Assembly: GCF_050487225.1 (NCBI RefSeq)
Contig: NZ_JBKQGY010000001.1
Coordinates: 372,001-436,000, forward strand
Source of the DNA: Paenalcaligenes sp050487225
GTDB taxonomy: Bacteria; Pseudomonadota; Gammaproteobacteria; Burkholderiales; Burkholderiaceae_B
DNA length: 64,000 nt
Direction of reading: 5' to 3'
The notes beneath the pieces were generated by a model. That model saw nothing but the letters and a program-made list of their open reading frames with translations, was not told the origin of the DNA and did no database searches. Position numbers and translations under genes: made by a program. Each line of letters opens with the position of its first letter. Positions within the stretch are counted from its first letter, which is position 1. Of this stretch, positions 1 through 8,480 are shown one piece after another.

Positions 1-48
1 ACGTGCCATTTCAAACTTATAAATAGCGAATAAAGCACGCAGGTTCAT
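1..48 (-). CDS. ABC-2 type exporter permease, N-terminal fragment (runs off the window)
   Basis: Only the first 16 codons are present, reading MNLRALFAIYKFEMAR. The ATG overlaps the stop codon of the upstream ATPase gene in an ATGA arrangement, so the two are translationally coupled. Such a partner of a single-domain export ATPase is normally an ABC-2 membrane protein, and a short amphipathic N-terminus with KFE or ARE motifs is common in that family. The identity is inferred from context; the membrane segments lie outside the window. Confidence 0.55.
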   Translation of the reverse strand, partial: MNLRALFAIYKFEMAR

Positions 49-983
49 GCGGGTTTCTCCATGAGGCTGACAAAGATTTCTTCTAATGAGCTGCGGTGTG
101 TGTCTATATCTTGAACAGAAATATGGTGCAGTTCTATGGCCTTGAGAATATTGGCGATACTCAGATCGGCATCATCAGTTTTATAGTGATACAACAAAGC
201 CATGCCGTCTTCGGCTAGCACCAAACCTAAATCGGCGAGGTCGTCGGGCAGGGCCGTAATAGGGCTTTGTAATTGCAAACGCATGGTTTTTTCACCAAAC
301 TTTTGCATTAATTGCTGCTTGTCCTCGACGAGTAGCAGTTTGCCACCTTGAATAATCCCCACACGGTCAGCCAAGTCTTCAGCTTCTTCGATGTAGTGGG
401 TGGTAAGAATAATGGTGACACCCTGATCACGCAGTTGGCGCACCAATGCCCACATATCTTGGCGTAGGCTGACATCCACACCGGCGGTAGGCTCGTCTAA
501 AAACAAAATAGCGGGTTCATGCGATAAGGCTTTAGCGATGAGCACACGGCGCTTCATGCCGCCTGATAGCGCAATTTGTGGGTTAAGACGCTTGTCCCAG
601 AGGCTTAGGCTTTTGAGAATTTTTTCTATCAGTCCTGGGTTAGGGGCTTTACCAAATAAGCCGCGGCTAAAGCTGACGCTGTTCAGGACATTTTCAAAGC
701 TTTCGGCCCCAATTTCTTGCGGAACTAAGCCTATGCGTGAGCGTGCTTGTCGGTATTGTCGTTTGTAGTCAAAACCATCAATAGTCACAGAACCGTGACT
801 GGCGTTTACCAGTCCGCATATAATGCTGATCAAGGTGGTTTTGCCGGCACCATTTGGGCCTAACAAGGCAAAAATCTCGCCTCGTTGAATATTTAGGCTG
901 ACATTATCCAGCGCTTGAAAGCCATTGGTATAGCGCTTAGATAGGCCCTCAATCTGTATGACGGTTGAATCAGATGTGTTCAT
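45..983 (-). CDS. ABC-2 type exporter ATP-binding protein
   Basis: This is a soluble nucleotide-binding subunit that would power export together with the membrane protein whose start it overlaps by 4 bp. It shows Walker A GPNGAGKTT (about residues 42-50 from the start chosen), signature LSGGMKRRV, Walker B ILFLDEPTAGVD and the switch histidine in TTHYIEEAE, followed by about 100 residues of the C-terminal extension typical of the CcmA/NodI-like drug and polysaccharide exporter subfamily. Start choice is uncertain. The frame is open upstream to a TTG at 1010 with an in-frame ATG at 995; I prefer the ATG at 983 because the family fold begins eight residues later. None has a strong Shine-Dalgarno sequence. 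The substrate cannot be told from sequence. Confidence 0.9.
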   Translation of the reverse strand: MNTSDSTVIQIEGLSKRYTNGFQALDNVSLNIQRGEIFALLGPNGAGKTTLISIICGLVNASHGSVTIDGFDYKRQYRQARSRIGLVPQEIGAESFENVLNSVSFSRGLFGKAPNPGLIEKILKSLSLWDKRLNPQIALSGGMKRRVLIAKALSHEPAILFLDEPTAGVDVSLRQDMWALVRQLRDQGVTIILTTHYIEEAEDLADRVGIIQGGKLLLVEDKQQLMQKFGEKTMRLQLQSPITALPDDLADLGLVLAEDGMALLYHYKTDDADLSIANILKAIELHHISVQDIDTHRSSLEEIFVSLMEKPA

Positions 984-1108
984 GGAGTTTGGCATGAATG
1001 TGAACACCAAAAATGGGAATGACCTCTAGTATACGTGCCCCACACACGATGCGACGTAGTAGCAAAGTGGTGATAGGGGATTTGGCTGATTAGGTAAGGT
1101 GGTAACAG

Positions 1109-1645
1109 GTGGATCTGCAAATCTTCAGTGCTGAAGCAGAGCAACGCTATATGGATAGGGCGCTAGAGCTGGCTATGCAAGCGTGGGCGTGCGGAGAGGT
1201 GCCTGTAGGGGCTGTGGTGGTAGATACACAAGGCCAAATCATCGGCGAGGGGTATAATCGTACGATTACCACGCCAGACCCTACCGCACATGCCGAAGTA
1301 GTGGCATTGCGGGCCGCTGCCAGTCATGTTGATAATTACCGCTTGCCAGGCGCTAGTGTGTACGTCACCCTAGAGCCCTGTGTGATGTGTATGGGGGCCA
1401 TGCTGCACGCGCGAGTGGGCAGAGTGGTTTTTGCCGCTACGGACCCTAAAACAGGAGCATGCGGCAGCGTGTTATGTTTGCAGCAGCATACCCAGTTGAA
1501 TCATCAGACTACGGTTGAGCAAGGTCTGCGAGAAACCGAAGCAGCCGATCTGCTGCGCCGTTTCTTCAAAGAGCGACGCGCTCAACAAAAAGCGCAACGC
1601 AAGTTGTGCGACAGTGAAAGTCCTAAAGATAGCGAAAACGCCTAA
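1109..1645 (+). CDS. tadA: tRNA-specific adenosine-34 deaminase TadA
   Basis: TadA deaminates A34 to inosine in the tRNA-Arg anticodon (ACG), an essential cytosolic modification that lets one tRNA read CGU, CGC and CGA. The cytidine-deaminase fold is clear: zinc-binding and catalytic HAE at residues 61-63 and PCVMC at 90-94, plus the VPVGAVVV segment near 31. At 178 aa it is slightly longer than the E. coli enzyme because of a basic, Lys/Gln-rich tail after residue 150. The start is GTG, with a GGTGG-like purine stretch upstream. It is followed after about 85 bp by ldcA on the same strand, a pairing seen in related betaproteobacteria. Confidence 0.95.
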   Translation: MDLQIFSAEAEQRYMDRALELAMQAWACGEVPVGAVVVDTQGQIIGEGYNRTITTPDPTAHAEVVALRAAASHVDNYRLPGASVYVTLEPCVMCMGAMLHARVGRVVFAATDPKTGACGSVLCLQQHTQLNHQTTVEQGLRETEAADLLRRFFKERRAQQKAQRKLCDSESPKDSENA

Positions 1646-1730
1646 ATCTGCTTATAGATGCGCCTTGTCTGCGAGAGCAGGAGGGGTGCACTATCTTGTT
1701 TCAGTTAAATTTGTGTGAGTCAGCCAAACC

Positions 1731-2675
1731 ATGAGCCAGCATCATCACCATTCTTGTACCTGCAGTGAGCATAACCATGAGCACGATGCGGTATATGTGA
1801 TTTCACCTTCCAGCGCAGTGAAAGACCCAGTGCAGTTGGAACGTGCCACGCAGTGCTTGAAAACACTAGGTTTTGAGACGGTCATAGACCAAGATGCTTT
1901 GGCTCGCCATCAGCGTTTTGCCGGCACAGATGAGCAGCGTTTGGCCGCTATTGAGCGCTCTATTCATGTAGAGCAGAACATTATTCTGGCCAGTCGTGGT
2001 GGGTACGGCATGTCCAGACTGCTGCCACACATTAACTGGAAGGCCATTGCTGACAGTGGCAAACGTTATGTGGGACACAGTGATTTCACGGCCTTTAACT
2101 TGGCCTTGTTGGCGCAAACAGGCGCGATCAGCTATGCAGGCCCTTGCGCTGCATTTGATTTTGGTGCCGAAGAAGTAGACGATTTAACCGCTGATTTATT
2201 TGCGGAAACCATGCGTCATGAGTTGGAAGTACTGAGCTTTGAGTCTTTTGGTTCAGATCCAGTCGATGAACGCGGGGTATTGTGGGGCGGGAATTTGGCC
2301 ATGCTGTGCTCGTTGATGGGCACACCTTATTTCCCTAACGTAGAAAATGGCATTTTGTTTATTGAAGATGTGAGTGAACACCCATATCGCATTGAACGTA
2401 TGCTGAGCCAGTTGCTGTATGCCGGCGTGCTAGATAAACAGCATGCCATCTTGTTGGGTAACTTTAGCCATTACAAACTGAGTGACGACGATAGAGGTTT
2501 TGATCTAGATGCCGTTATTCAGTGGTTACGTGCCAACACTAAAACGCCAATTATTACTGGCTTACCCTATGGTCACACCGAAGTAAAAGCTACGTTGCCA
2601 GTAGGCAAACAGGTGGGTGTGGCATGGGAAGACGACATGGCGTACTTATTAATAGACGAGCACAACCACGACTAA
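1731..2675 (+). CDS. ldcA: Muramoyltetrapeptide carboxypeptidase (LD-carboxypeptidase, S66 family)
   Basis: LdcA removes the terminal D-alanine from murein tetrapeptides (an L,D bond) in the cytoplasm during peptidoglycan recycling. Family marks are the VISPSS start of the fold (about residues 23-28), SRGGYG (88-93), the nucleophile serine in VGHSDFTAF (about S117), the Glu-containing segment LFIEDVSEHPYRIERM and the catalytic His in GLPYGHTEVKATLPVG (about H282). Length 314 aa is normal. What is odd is the first 19 residues: HHHH, a CTC motif and HNHEH, plus HNHD at the extreme C-terminus, which looks like a metal-binding tail and is not part of the catalytic fold. Confidence 0.92.
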   Translation: MSQHHHHSCTCSEHNHEHDAVYVISPSSAVKDPVQLERATQCLKTLGFETVIDQDALARHQRFAGTDEQRLAAIERSIHVEQNIILASRGGYGMSRLLPHINWKAIADSGKRYVGHSDFTAFNLALLAQTGAISYAGPCAAFDFGAEEVDDLTADLFAETMRHELEVLSFESFGSDPVDERGVLWGGNLAMLCSLMGTPYFPNVENGILFIEDVSEHPYRIERMLSQLLYAGVLDKQHAILLGNFSHYKLSDDDRGFDLDAVIQWLRANTKTPIITGLPYGHTEVKATLPVGKQVGVAWEDDMAYLLIDEHNHD

Positions 2676-2693
2676 ATGCGTGCTCGTTCGGGG

Positions 2694-2732
2694 AGTGTAT
2701 GGGCTGTGCTTTGTCACAGCCCTTGCTACACT
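2694..2732. other. Two-tier RNA hairpin downstream of ldcA
   Basis: GGGCTGTG (2701-2708) pairs with CACAGCCC (2715-2722) over a six-base loop, and an outer AGTGTA (2694-2699) pairs with TACACT (2727-2732). There is no T-run, so it is not a classical intrinsic terminator. It lies between ldcA and the ABC-F gene and could be a processing or rho-linked structure. Confidence 0.4.
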
Positions 2733-2765
2733 TGAAGGTTTTAGTTTTTAGCGAATTACAATAGC

Positions 2766-4367
2766 GTGATCTCCACTGCAAATCTCACCATCCAATTTGG
2801 TGCCAAACCTCTTTTTGAAAATGTGAACGTCAAGTTCGGCGGCGGTAACCGTTACGGCTTGATTGGTGCCAACGGTTCGGGCAAATCTACGTTCATGAAA
2901 ATTATCGGCGGTGACTTGGAAGCCACTTCCGGTAACGTGACGCTGGATCCGGGCCTGCGTATGGGTAAACTGCGTCAGGATCAGTTTGCGTTTGAAGACC
3001 AACGCGTATTGGATGTGGTCTTGATGGGCCACACCGAAATGTGGCGGGTGATGGCCGAGCGCGATGCGATTTATGCCGATCCTGAAGCCACCGAAGAAGA
3101 CTACTTAAAAGCAGCTGATCTAGAAATCCAGTTTGCTGAGTTTGATGGCTACACGGCCGAATCACGTGCGGGTGAATTGCTGCTGGGCTTGGAAATCCCC
3201 GTTGAGCAGCACACGATGCTGATGTCGCAAATCGCACCCGGCTGGAAGCTGCGTGTGTTGCTGGCTCAGGCACTGTTCTCAAACCCTGATGTGCTGCTGT
3301 TAGACGAACCTACCAACAACTTGGATATTCATACTATTCGTTGGTTGGAAGACGTGCTGAACAGCTACCAAAGCACCATGATTATCATCAGTCACGATAG
3401 GCACTTCCTGAATCAGGTATGTACGCACATGGCTGACTTGGATTACGGTGAGTTGCGTGTCTACCCCGGTAACTACGACGACTACATGTTGGCGTCTACC
3501 CAAGCGCGTGAGCGTCAGCTGAATGCCAATGCTAAAGCTAAAGAGCGTATTACTGACTTGCAAGACTTTGTGCGTCGATTCTCGGCGAACAAGTCTAAAG
3601 CAAGACAGGCGACGGCTCGTATCAAGCAGATCGATAAAATTAAATCTGACACCGTAGAGGTAAAACCGTCTTCGCGTCAGAACCCCTACATTCGCTTTGA
3701 GCAAACCAAACCGTTGCACCGTTTGGCCGTGAAAACGGAACTGATCAGCAAATCGTATGACCGTCCTATCGTGAACCGTTTGAACTTGGCAGTAGAAGCC
3801 GGTGAACGTATTGCGATTGTGGGGGCAAACGGCGTGGGTAAAACCACCTTGCTGCGTATGTTGGCACAAGATTTAGCTGCAGATTCCGGTACGCTGACCT
3901 GGTCTGAAAACGCTGATATCGGTTACATGGCGCAGGACGTATCAGACCAGTTTGATACGGACGCTAACTTGTTCGATTGGTTGAGCGAGTTCCGTAAAGC
4001 AGGGGATGACGATCAAGCCATGCGTTCCGTGCTGGGGCGTTTGCTGTTCTCGGCAGATGAAATCAACAAGTCGGTCAACGTACTGTCTGGTGGTGAGAAA
4101 AACCGTTTAAGTTTTGGTCGCTTGATGCTGGGTAGACACAACGTATTGTTGATGGACGAGCCTACCAACCACTTGGACATGGAATCCATCGAGTCCTTGC
4201 AAATGGCCTTGGAAAAATACCCTGGTACCTTGATTGTGGTTTCTCATGACCGTGAGTTCGTGGGCGGCGTGGCACAGCGTATTCTGGAAGTGATGCCAGA
4301 CGGTAAGATCGAAGACTTCGTGGGTAACTACGACGACTACTTGACCTACCGCGGTTTGGATTCCTAA
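2766..4367 (+). CDS. ybiT: ABC-F family ATPase, YbiT-like
   Basis: A soluble protein with two ABC domains and no membrane segment; ABC-F proteins act at the ribosome E site to relieve stalled translation. Domain 1 has Walker A GANGSGKST (34-42) and LLLDEPTNNLD; domain 2 has GANGVGKTT, LSGGEKNRLSFG and LLMDEPTNHLD. Between them lies the charged P-site tRNA interaction linker, rich in SANKSKARQATARIKQIDK-like residues. Sequence and the 533-aa length match E. coli YbiT much better than EttA or Uup. The start is a GTG. It sits 4 bp ahead of the next gene, so both are probably cotranscribed. Confidence 0.92.
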   Translation: MISTANLTIQFGAKPLFENVNVKFGGGNRYGLIGANGSGKSTFMKIIGGDLEATSGNVTLDPGLRMGKLRQDQFAFEDQRVLDVVLMGHTEMWRVMAERDAIYADPEATEEDYLKAADLEIQFAEFDGYTAESRAGELLLGLEIPVEQHTMLMSQIAPGWKLRVLLAQALFSNPDVLLLDEPTNNLDIHTIRWLEDVLNSYQSTMIIISHDRHFLNQVCTHMADLDYGELRVYPGNYDDYMLASTQARERQLNANAKAKERITDLQDFVRRFSANKSKARQATARIKQIDKIKSDTVEVKPSSRQNPYIRFEQTKPLHRLAVKTELISKSYDRPIVNRLNLAVEAGERIAIVGANGVGKTTLLRMLAQDLAADSGTLTWSENADIGYMAQDVSDQFDTDANLFDWLSEFRKAGDDDQAMRSVLGRLLFSADEINKSVNVLSGGEKNRLSFGRLMLGRHNVLLMDEPTNHLDMESIESLQMALEKYPGTLIVVSHDREFVGGVAQRILEVMPDGKIEDFVGNYDDYLTYRGLDS

Positions 4368-4377
4368 CGGAGTGACT

Positions 4378-4983
4378 ATGCTGTGCAGTTTGACAGGGGT
4401 GCATCAGTTTGAAGAAGACATCAAACGTAGCCGATTTTTGGCTATTGCTGCCCCTGTTAACACAGTAGAAGAGGCTATGCGTTTCTTAGAAGCGCATAGC
4501 GTACTGGATGCTACACACAACTGCTGGGCCTACAAAATAGGCAATAACTACCGTTTTAATGACGATGGTGAGCCCGGTGGTACAGCGGGAAAACCCATTT
4601 TGCAGGCCATAGAAGGGCAACAGTGCGACGAAGTCGTGGTGCTGGTGATTCGCTGGTTTGGCGGAGTAAAGCTTGGCACAGGCGGTTTGGTGCGGGCGTA
4701 TGGGGGTGTCGCAGCGCAATGCTTGCGACTGGCTGAGAAACGCGAAATTATCGCCTTGGCCGAAATAGACTGTACCTGCAGCTTTAGCGATATGGCTCTC
4801 GTGCGCTCCCGATTTGAGCAGCACAGTGTGCAAGTCGTGACAGAAGACTTTGATGCTGAGGGCGTGCTGTGGCGGTTAGCTATACCCGTCGATAACGTGT
4901 CGGAGTTTGAAAATGCCTTCACCAATATGACGCGTGGACAAGGCTTCTTTGAAAAAGTTAAAGCACCCGAAGACGAAGAATAA
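4378..4983 (+). CDS. IMPACT/YigZ family protein (UPF0029)
   Basis: The N-terminal IMPACT domain is recognisable from the segment with NNYRFNDDGEPGGTAGKP followed by VVVLVIRWFGGVKLGTGGLVRAY; the C-terminal part fits the RNA-binding-like DUF1949 domain of YigZ. Cellular function is not settled; the fold resembles EF-G domain IV, so a role near the ribosome is usually proposed. I chose the ATG at 4378 rather than the in-frame GTG at 4372 because CGGAG (4368-4372) is spaced correctly for the ATG. It directly follows the YbiT-like gene, which suggests a small translation-related operon. Confidence 0.88.
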   Translation: MLCSLTGVHQFEEDIKRSRFLAIAAPVNTVEEAMRFLEAHSVLDATHNCWAYKIGNNYRFNDDGEPGGTAGKPILQAIEGQQCDEVVVLVIRWFGGVKLGTGGLVRAYGGVAAQCLRLAEKREIIALAEIDCTCSFSDMALVRSRFEQHSVQVVTEDFDAEGVLWRLAIPVDNVSEFENAFTNMTRGQGFFEKVKAPEDEE

Positions 4984-5153
4984 TTACGCACTGTAGGGAT
5001 AAAGGGTAAACCCCAATCAGTGAAAAAGGTGCAACCTCATTATACTCTCGGTTGTTTTTGTCGCTGCGCAGAATGCAGTGACAGCATACGCTTAGATTTT
5101 TCAGAAGTGGGCAGCTTCTGCAAGCGCACGCTTATTCATATCAAGGAGACATA

Positions 5154-6446
5154 GTGAGTCAACAAAACGAGGCCACAGTAGCGCCAAAGGTTTCGCATAA
5201 ACGCGTACTTATAGCGAGTTTAACGGGTAGTTCCATTGAGTGGTTTGACTACTTCTTGTATGCCACTACCGCAGGGTTGGTGTTCAATAAAGTATTTTTC
5301 CCCACGGTTGATCCTGTCGTTGGGTTGATGCTGGCATACCTGTCTTTTGCGCTCACATTTTTCATTCGCCCATTGGGTGGTTTCATTTTTGCGCACATCG
5401 GTGACCGTATTGGTCGTAAGCGTACGCTGGTGATCACACTGTCCTTGATGGGAGGTGCAACCGTACTAATCGGTTTGTTGCCTGGCCATGATGACATCGG
5501 TATATTGGCGCCGATCTTGCTAATCGTGCTGCGCTTAATTCAAGGCTTGGGTATTGGTGGTGAGTGGGGTGGTGCGCTGTTGCTGGCCTACGAATATGCG
5601 CCTAAAAACCGCAAAGGCTTGTACGGTAGCGTGCCGCAAATGGGTGTGACCATTGGTATGTTGCTGGCTACGTTAGCGATGACGCTGATGAGCCTGCTGC
5701 CAGATGAAGACTTCCTGAAATGGGGCTGGCGTGTGCCATTTATTGCCAGTGCTGGTTTGGTATTCTTGGGCTTGTGGATTCGTAACGGTATTGATGAAAC
5801 TCCAGCCTTCAAAAAAGCCAAAGAAAGTGGCGATATCTCTCGTATGCCTATTATGGAAACACTGACCACGCACCGTCGTGAAGTGTTGATCGCCATTGGC
5901 GCTAAAGTGGTTGAGACAGCTCCGTTCTACATCTTCTCTACGTATGTAGTGAGCTACGCGACAGGCGCGTTGGACTTCAACCGTTTTGACGTACTGAACG
6001 CCGTTACCATTGCTACTTTGGTAACCACTATCTGCATTCCGCTGATGGGCTTGTGCTCTGACTACGTAGGCCGTAAACGCCTGTTTATGCTGGGCGCTGT
6101 GGCAATGGGTCTATATGCCTTCCCGTACTTCATGATGCTGGACAGCGGCAGCACCACGTTGTTGTTGATCGCGACAGTAGTGGGCTTGGGTATTATCTGG
6201 GCACCTATTACAGCGGTACTGGGTACCATGTTCTCGGAAATTTTCTCAACACGTGTACGCTACACCGGTATCACTTTGGGTTACCAGATTGGTGCAGCGT
6301 TGGCGGGTGGTACAGCACCACTGATCGCGACATGGTTGATGGATAAATACGATAACTCGTGGACCCCTGTTGCGGTGTACATCGTACTGACAGCGGTAAT
6401 TTCACTGTTTGCAGTGGCAACTGTACGTGAACAAAAAGCTCAGTAA
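5154..6446 (+). CDS. MFS transporter, metabolite:H+ symporter (MHS) family
   Basis: An inner-membrane proton symporter of about 12 transmembrane segments (430 aa). It has SSIEWFDYFLYATTAG at the first helix, typical of the ShiA/ProP/KgtP branch, the cytoplasmic loop motif GDRIGRKRTL between TM2 and TM3 and its repeat SDYVGRKRL in the second half, and GLGIGGEWGGALLL in TM4. Substrates in this family include shikimate, proline/betaine, oxoglutarate and aromatic acids; sequence alone does not decide. The start is GTG behind an AAGGAGAC Shine-Dalgarno. The gene is monocistronic, with a strong terminator after it. Confidence 0.9.
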   Translation: MSQQNEATVAPKVSHKRVLIASLTGSSIEWFDYFLYATTAGLVFNKVFFPTVDPVVGLMLAYLSFALTFFIRPLGGFIFAHIGDRIGRKRTLVITLSLMGGATVLIGLLPGHDDIGILAPILLIVLRLIQGLGIGGEWGGALLLAYEYAPKNRKGLYGSVPQMGVTIGMLLATLAMTLMSLLPDEDFLKWGWRVPFIASAGLVFLGLWIRNGIDETPAFKKAKESGDISRMPIMETLTTHRREVLIAIGAKVVETAPFYIFSTYVVSYATGALDFNRFDVLNAVTIATLVTTICIPLMGLCSDYVGRKRLFMLGAVAMGLYAFPYFMMLDSGSTTLLLIATVVGLGIIWAPITAVLGTMFSEIFSTRVRYTGITLGYQIGAALAGGTAPLIATWLMDKYDNSWTPVAVYIVLTAVISLFAVATVREQKAQ

Positions 6447-6467
6447 TAACAACCTACTGTAGCGAAT

Positions 6468-6497
6468 AAAAAAGCGGGGGCATTCCCCGCTTTTTTT
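6468..6497 (+). terminator. Intrinsic terminator (probably bidirectional)
   Basis: AAAAAAGCGGGG is followed by a short loop and CCCCGCTTTTTTT. The A-run before and T-run after the stem allow it to end both the MHS permease transcript and the convergent gene ending at 6550. Confidence 0.9.
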
Positions 6498-6549
6498 GTG
6501 CGTAGAGACTGCTAACGTATGTGCTGTAGTGCGTTAGCAGCACGCAGGC

Positions 6550-7389
6550 TTACTCCCACACTCTCATGCCTGCGGGCACCGAATAACGTTGTCCGTCGTA
6601 TTGCAACTTGCTACGGCTGGTCGTGTTTTCTACCTCTGCTTCATTACAGTCACCGTTTGCATCTGCTTTGGCTTCTGAGCTATTGCTTTTGGTTGTGATC
6701 AGAATCTCTGCACCTTTGTGCTGATTGGGCTTGCCTATAGCTAGGGTGCGGGTCAGGCTAGAAAAGGTACCATTGCATATGCCATCCCATTCGCCAGTGT
6801 GGCGTTCTACTTCAAGGTTAAGCAGTAGGGGGCGTAGCGTAGTGTCTTGTAAATTAAATAAAAATAAGCCAGTTTGGTAAAACGGGTTCACGCGCGAGGC
6901 GCCTCGGTGTGACAGGCGCACCCCAAAGGCTAGGCGGCCTTCTACCAATCTATAGGGCGCAGTGTCTATGCCTAGCATGCTTAGGCTAATGGCGTCATCG
7001 TCGATTAGGCCATCAATACGGTGCTGCGCGACAGGGTCCAAGGTGTCATGGTGCAGTACGGCAACGACCAGATCGCCGGTGGCATAGTGATCGCCCTCAT
7101 CGGTAAGCAGCGGTAATGCCACTAACAGGTGCTCGGGCTGTGCCGGCCATTGTCGGCATACCATCGCGTAGGGCGACATGCCTAGATAGCTATCAGTAGA
7201 TATTCTGGCGGTTGCACCTTCTATAGTGAAATCTGTGCCAGAGACTTTTTCTGCTTGTGGGTATAGGGCGCGTAGGATGTGTTCGGCTCGTTCGCCGCAT
7301 TCGTTGAATCGCTCTTGGGCGATTGCCGCACCTGAGGAAACAGAGAGCGTGAGGGCTGCAATGGTTAGGGCGAATAGACGTGGAAGCAT
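6550..7389 (-). CDS. Exported protein of unknown function
   Basis: I do not recognise this family. A clear Sec signal peptide follows the chosen ATG: MLPRLFALTIAALTL with a cleavage-like AIAQ, leaving about 255 residues in the periplasm. The mature part has scattered cysteines (ERFNECGERAE, VCRQWP, GICNG, GDCNEAE) that could form disulfides, and the C-terminal third is rich in Asn, Ser, Glu and Asp. The frame is open 30 codons upstream to an ATG at 7479, but that would bury the signal peptide, so 7389 is preferred. It is convergent with the MHS permease and monocistronic. Confidence 0.7.
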   Translation of the reverse strand: MLPRLFALTIAALTLSVSSGAAIAQERFNECGERAEHILRALYPQAEKVSGTDFTIEGATARISTDSYLGMSPYAMVCRQWPAQPEHLLVALPLLTDEGDHYATGDLVVAVLHHDTLDPVAQHRIDGLIDDDAISLSMLGIDTAPYRLVEGRLAFGVRLSHRGASRVNPFYQTGLFLFNLQDTTLRPLLLNLEVERHTGEWDGICNGTFSSLTRTLAIGKPNQHKGAEILITTKSNSSEAKADANGDCNEAEVENTTSRSKLQYDGQRYSVPAGMRVWE

Positions 7390-7612
7390 AACGTGAGTTC
7401 TGTGTTTCAAAGTAAGTGCGATACGGGGCGTGTGGTTTGTGTTTTTGATTGCTAGAGCATTTGTGGCTATGCTTGGCAATGGTATCGCAGACTGTGCAGA
7501 AGTGTAGGGTGCTTAGTACTCTCTTGACCCTCATCAACATCTCAAACTGTGGCTAGAGGCATAGTAATAGTGAAAGCATAAATTATTCACCCTTGTACAA
7601 AAAGGAGCATTT

Positions 7613-8116
7613 ATGATTCGTGACGTTGAAGGGGACATCCTGCTGACCCACGCTCAATTAATCGCACACGGTATTGCACCGCAAGATCCATTTGATAGTG
7701 GTTTAGCCTTGGCATTACGTGAACGCTGGCCTTCTATGGTGCGTGATTATAGGCATGCTGTACGTGCCAACTCCATTAACCCCGGTGAGGTATGGCCATG
7801 GGCAGGTGTGGATGAGGATGGCAGTGTGCGCCGTATATTGAATCTGGTAACTCAGAACAATTTGGGTGATGGCAAAACTGCTCGAGCTGGTAAAGCTACC
7901 TTGGAAAACGTCCGCCATGTATTACAGAACTTGGCGAAGTACGTGCAGGCAGAGGGCATCACTAGCGTTGCAATACCACGCCTTGCTACGGGTGTAGGTG
8001 GCCTGGAATGGAGCGATGTGAAGCCGTTAGTTCAACAGTATCTAGGCGAATTAAAAATTCCTGTGATTGTGTACGAGGTGTATCAGAAGGGCGTGGCAGC
8101 AGACGAAAATCTGTGA
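7613..8116 (+). CDS. Macro domain (Appr-1''-p processing) protein
   Basis: A small soluble protein of 167 aa. The C-terminal half carries the macrodomain signature ITSVAIPRLATGVGGLEW near residues 120-140, the loop that wraps the ADP-ribose diphosphate, followed by the family's typical helix and VIVYEV strand. Relatives bind or hydrolyse ADP-ribose, ADP-ribosylated groups or Appr-1''-p. The N-terminus (GDILLTHAQLIAHGIAP) fits the solitary single-domain phage and bacterial form. A good AAGGAG lies upstream of the ATG. No ADP-ribosyltransferase such as DarT is adjacent, so a toxin-antitoxin role is not supported here. Confidence 0.8.
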   Translation: MIRDVEGDILLTHAQLIAHGIAPQDPFDSGLALALRERWPSMVRDYRHAVRANSINPGEVWPWAGVDEDGSVRRILNLVTQNNLGDGKTARAGKATLENVRHVLQNLAKYVQAEGITSVAIPRLATGVGGLEWSDVKPLVQQYLGELKIPVIVYEVYQKGVAADENL

Positions 8117-8207
8117 CGCAAGCAAGTACCTGTAGCAGTGAGTCGTGAGTATGGTGCTAGCGTTGCTAATGCCTGTTGTGAAGTAAGACGCATCATGCAA
8201 ACGATAA

Positions 8208-8237
8208 GAGGGCGGCGATTATTCGCTGCCCTTTTTT
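8208..8237 (+). terminator. Intrinsic terminator after the macro-domain gene
   Basis: GGGCGGCGA (8210-8218), loop TTAT, TCGCTGCCC (8223-8231, one G-T pair) and a run of six T. Confidence 0.8.
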
Positions 8238-8480
8238 ATGCCTGCGATTTCTATGTGGAGGCTGTCATATTGCGTATGTGAATAAAGTATTAGGGCTTTC
8301 ACCAATTACGCATATTTAGTTTAGAAATGAATAATACATAAGTAAACATTGCCAGAGTAACACGCTAGGCGTAGCTCTTTTGAAGAGTAGCAGAGCAAGC
8401 GGGATTTCCCATCATCGCATAAGTATTGATTCCCACATTGACTGGCCAGTAGTGGAAAAAATCAAAATAAGGAGACATCA
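8238..8480. promoter_or_regulatory. Promoter region of the ABC importer operon
   Basis: No gene is seen. The stretch becomes AT-rich from about 8270, with TTTAGTTTAG at 8315-8324 and AATAATAC just after, a weak resemblance to the candidate operator proposed for the other catabolic promoters. AAGGAGAC precedes the ATG at 8481. Confidence 0.4.

Noticed and set aside
8117..8480. Possible small gene in the gap before the ABC importer
   Set aside because: No open frame with a ribosome binding site was found; a terminator and an AT-rich promoter explain the gap.
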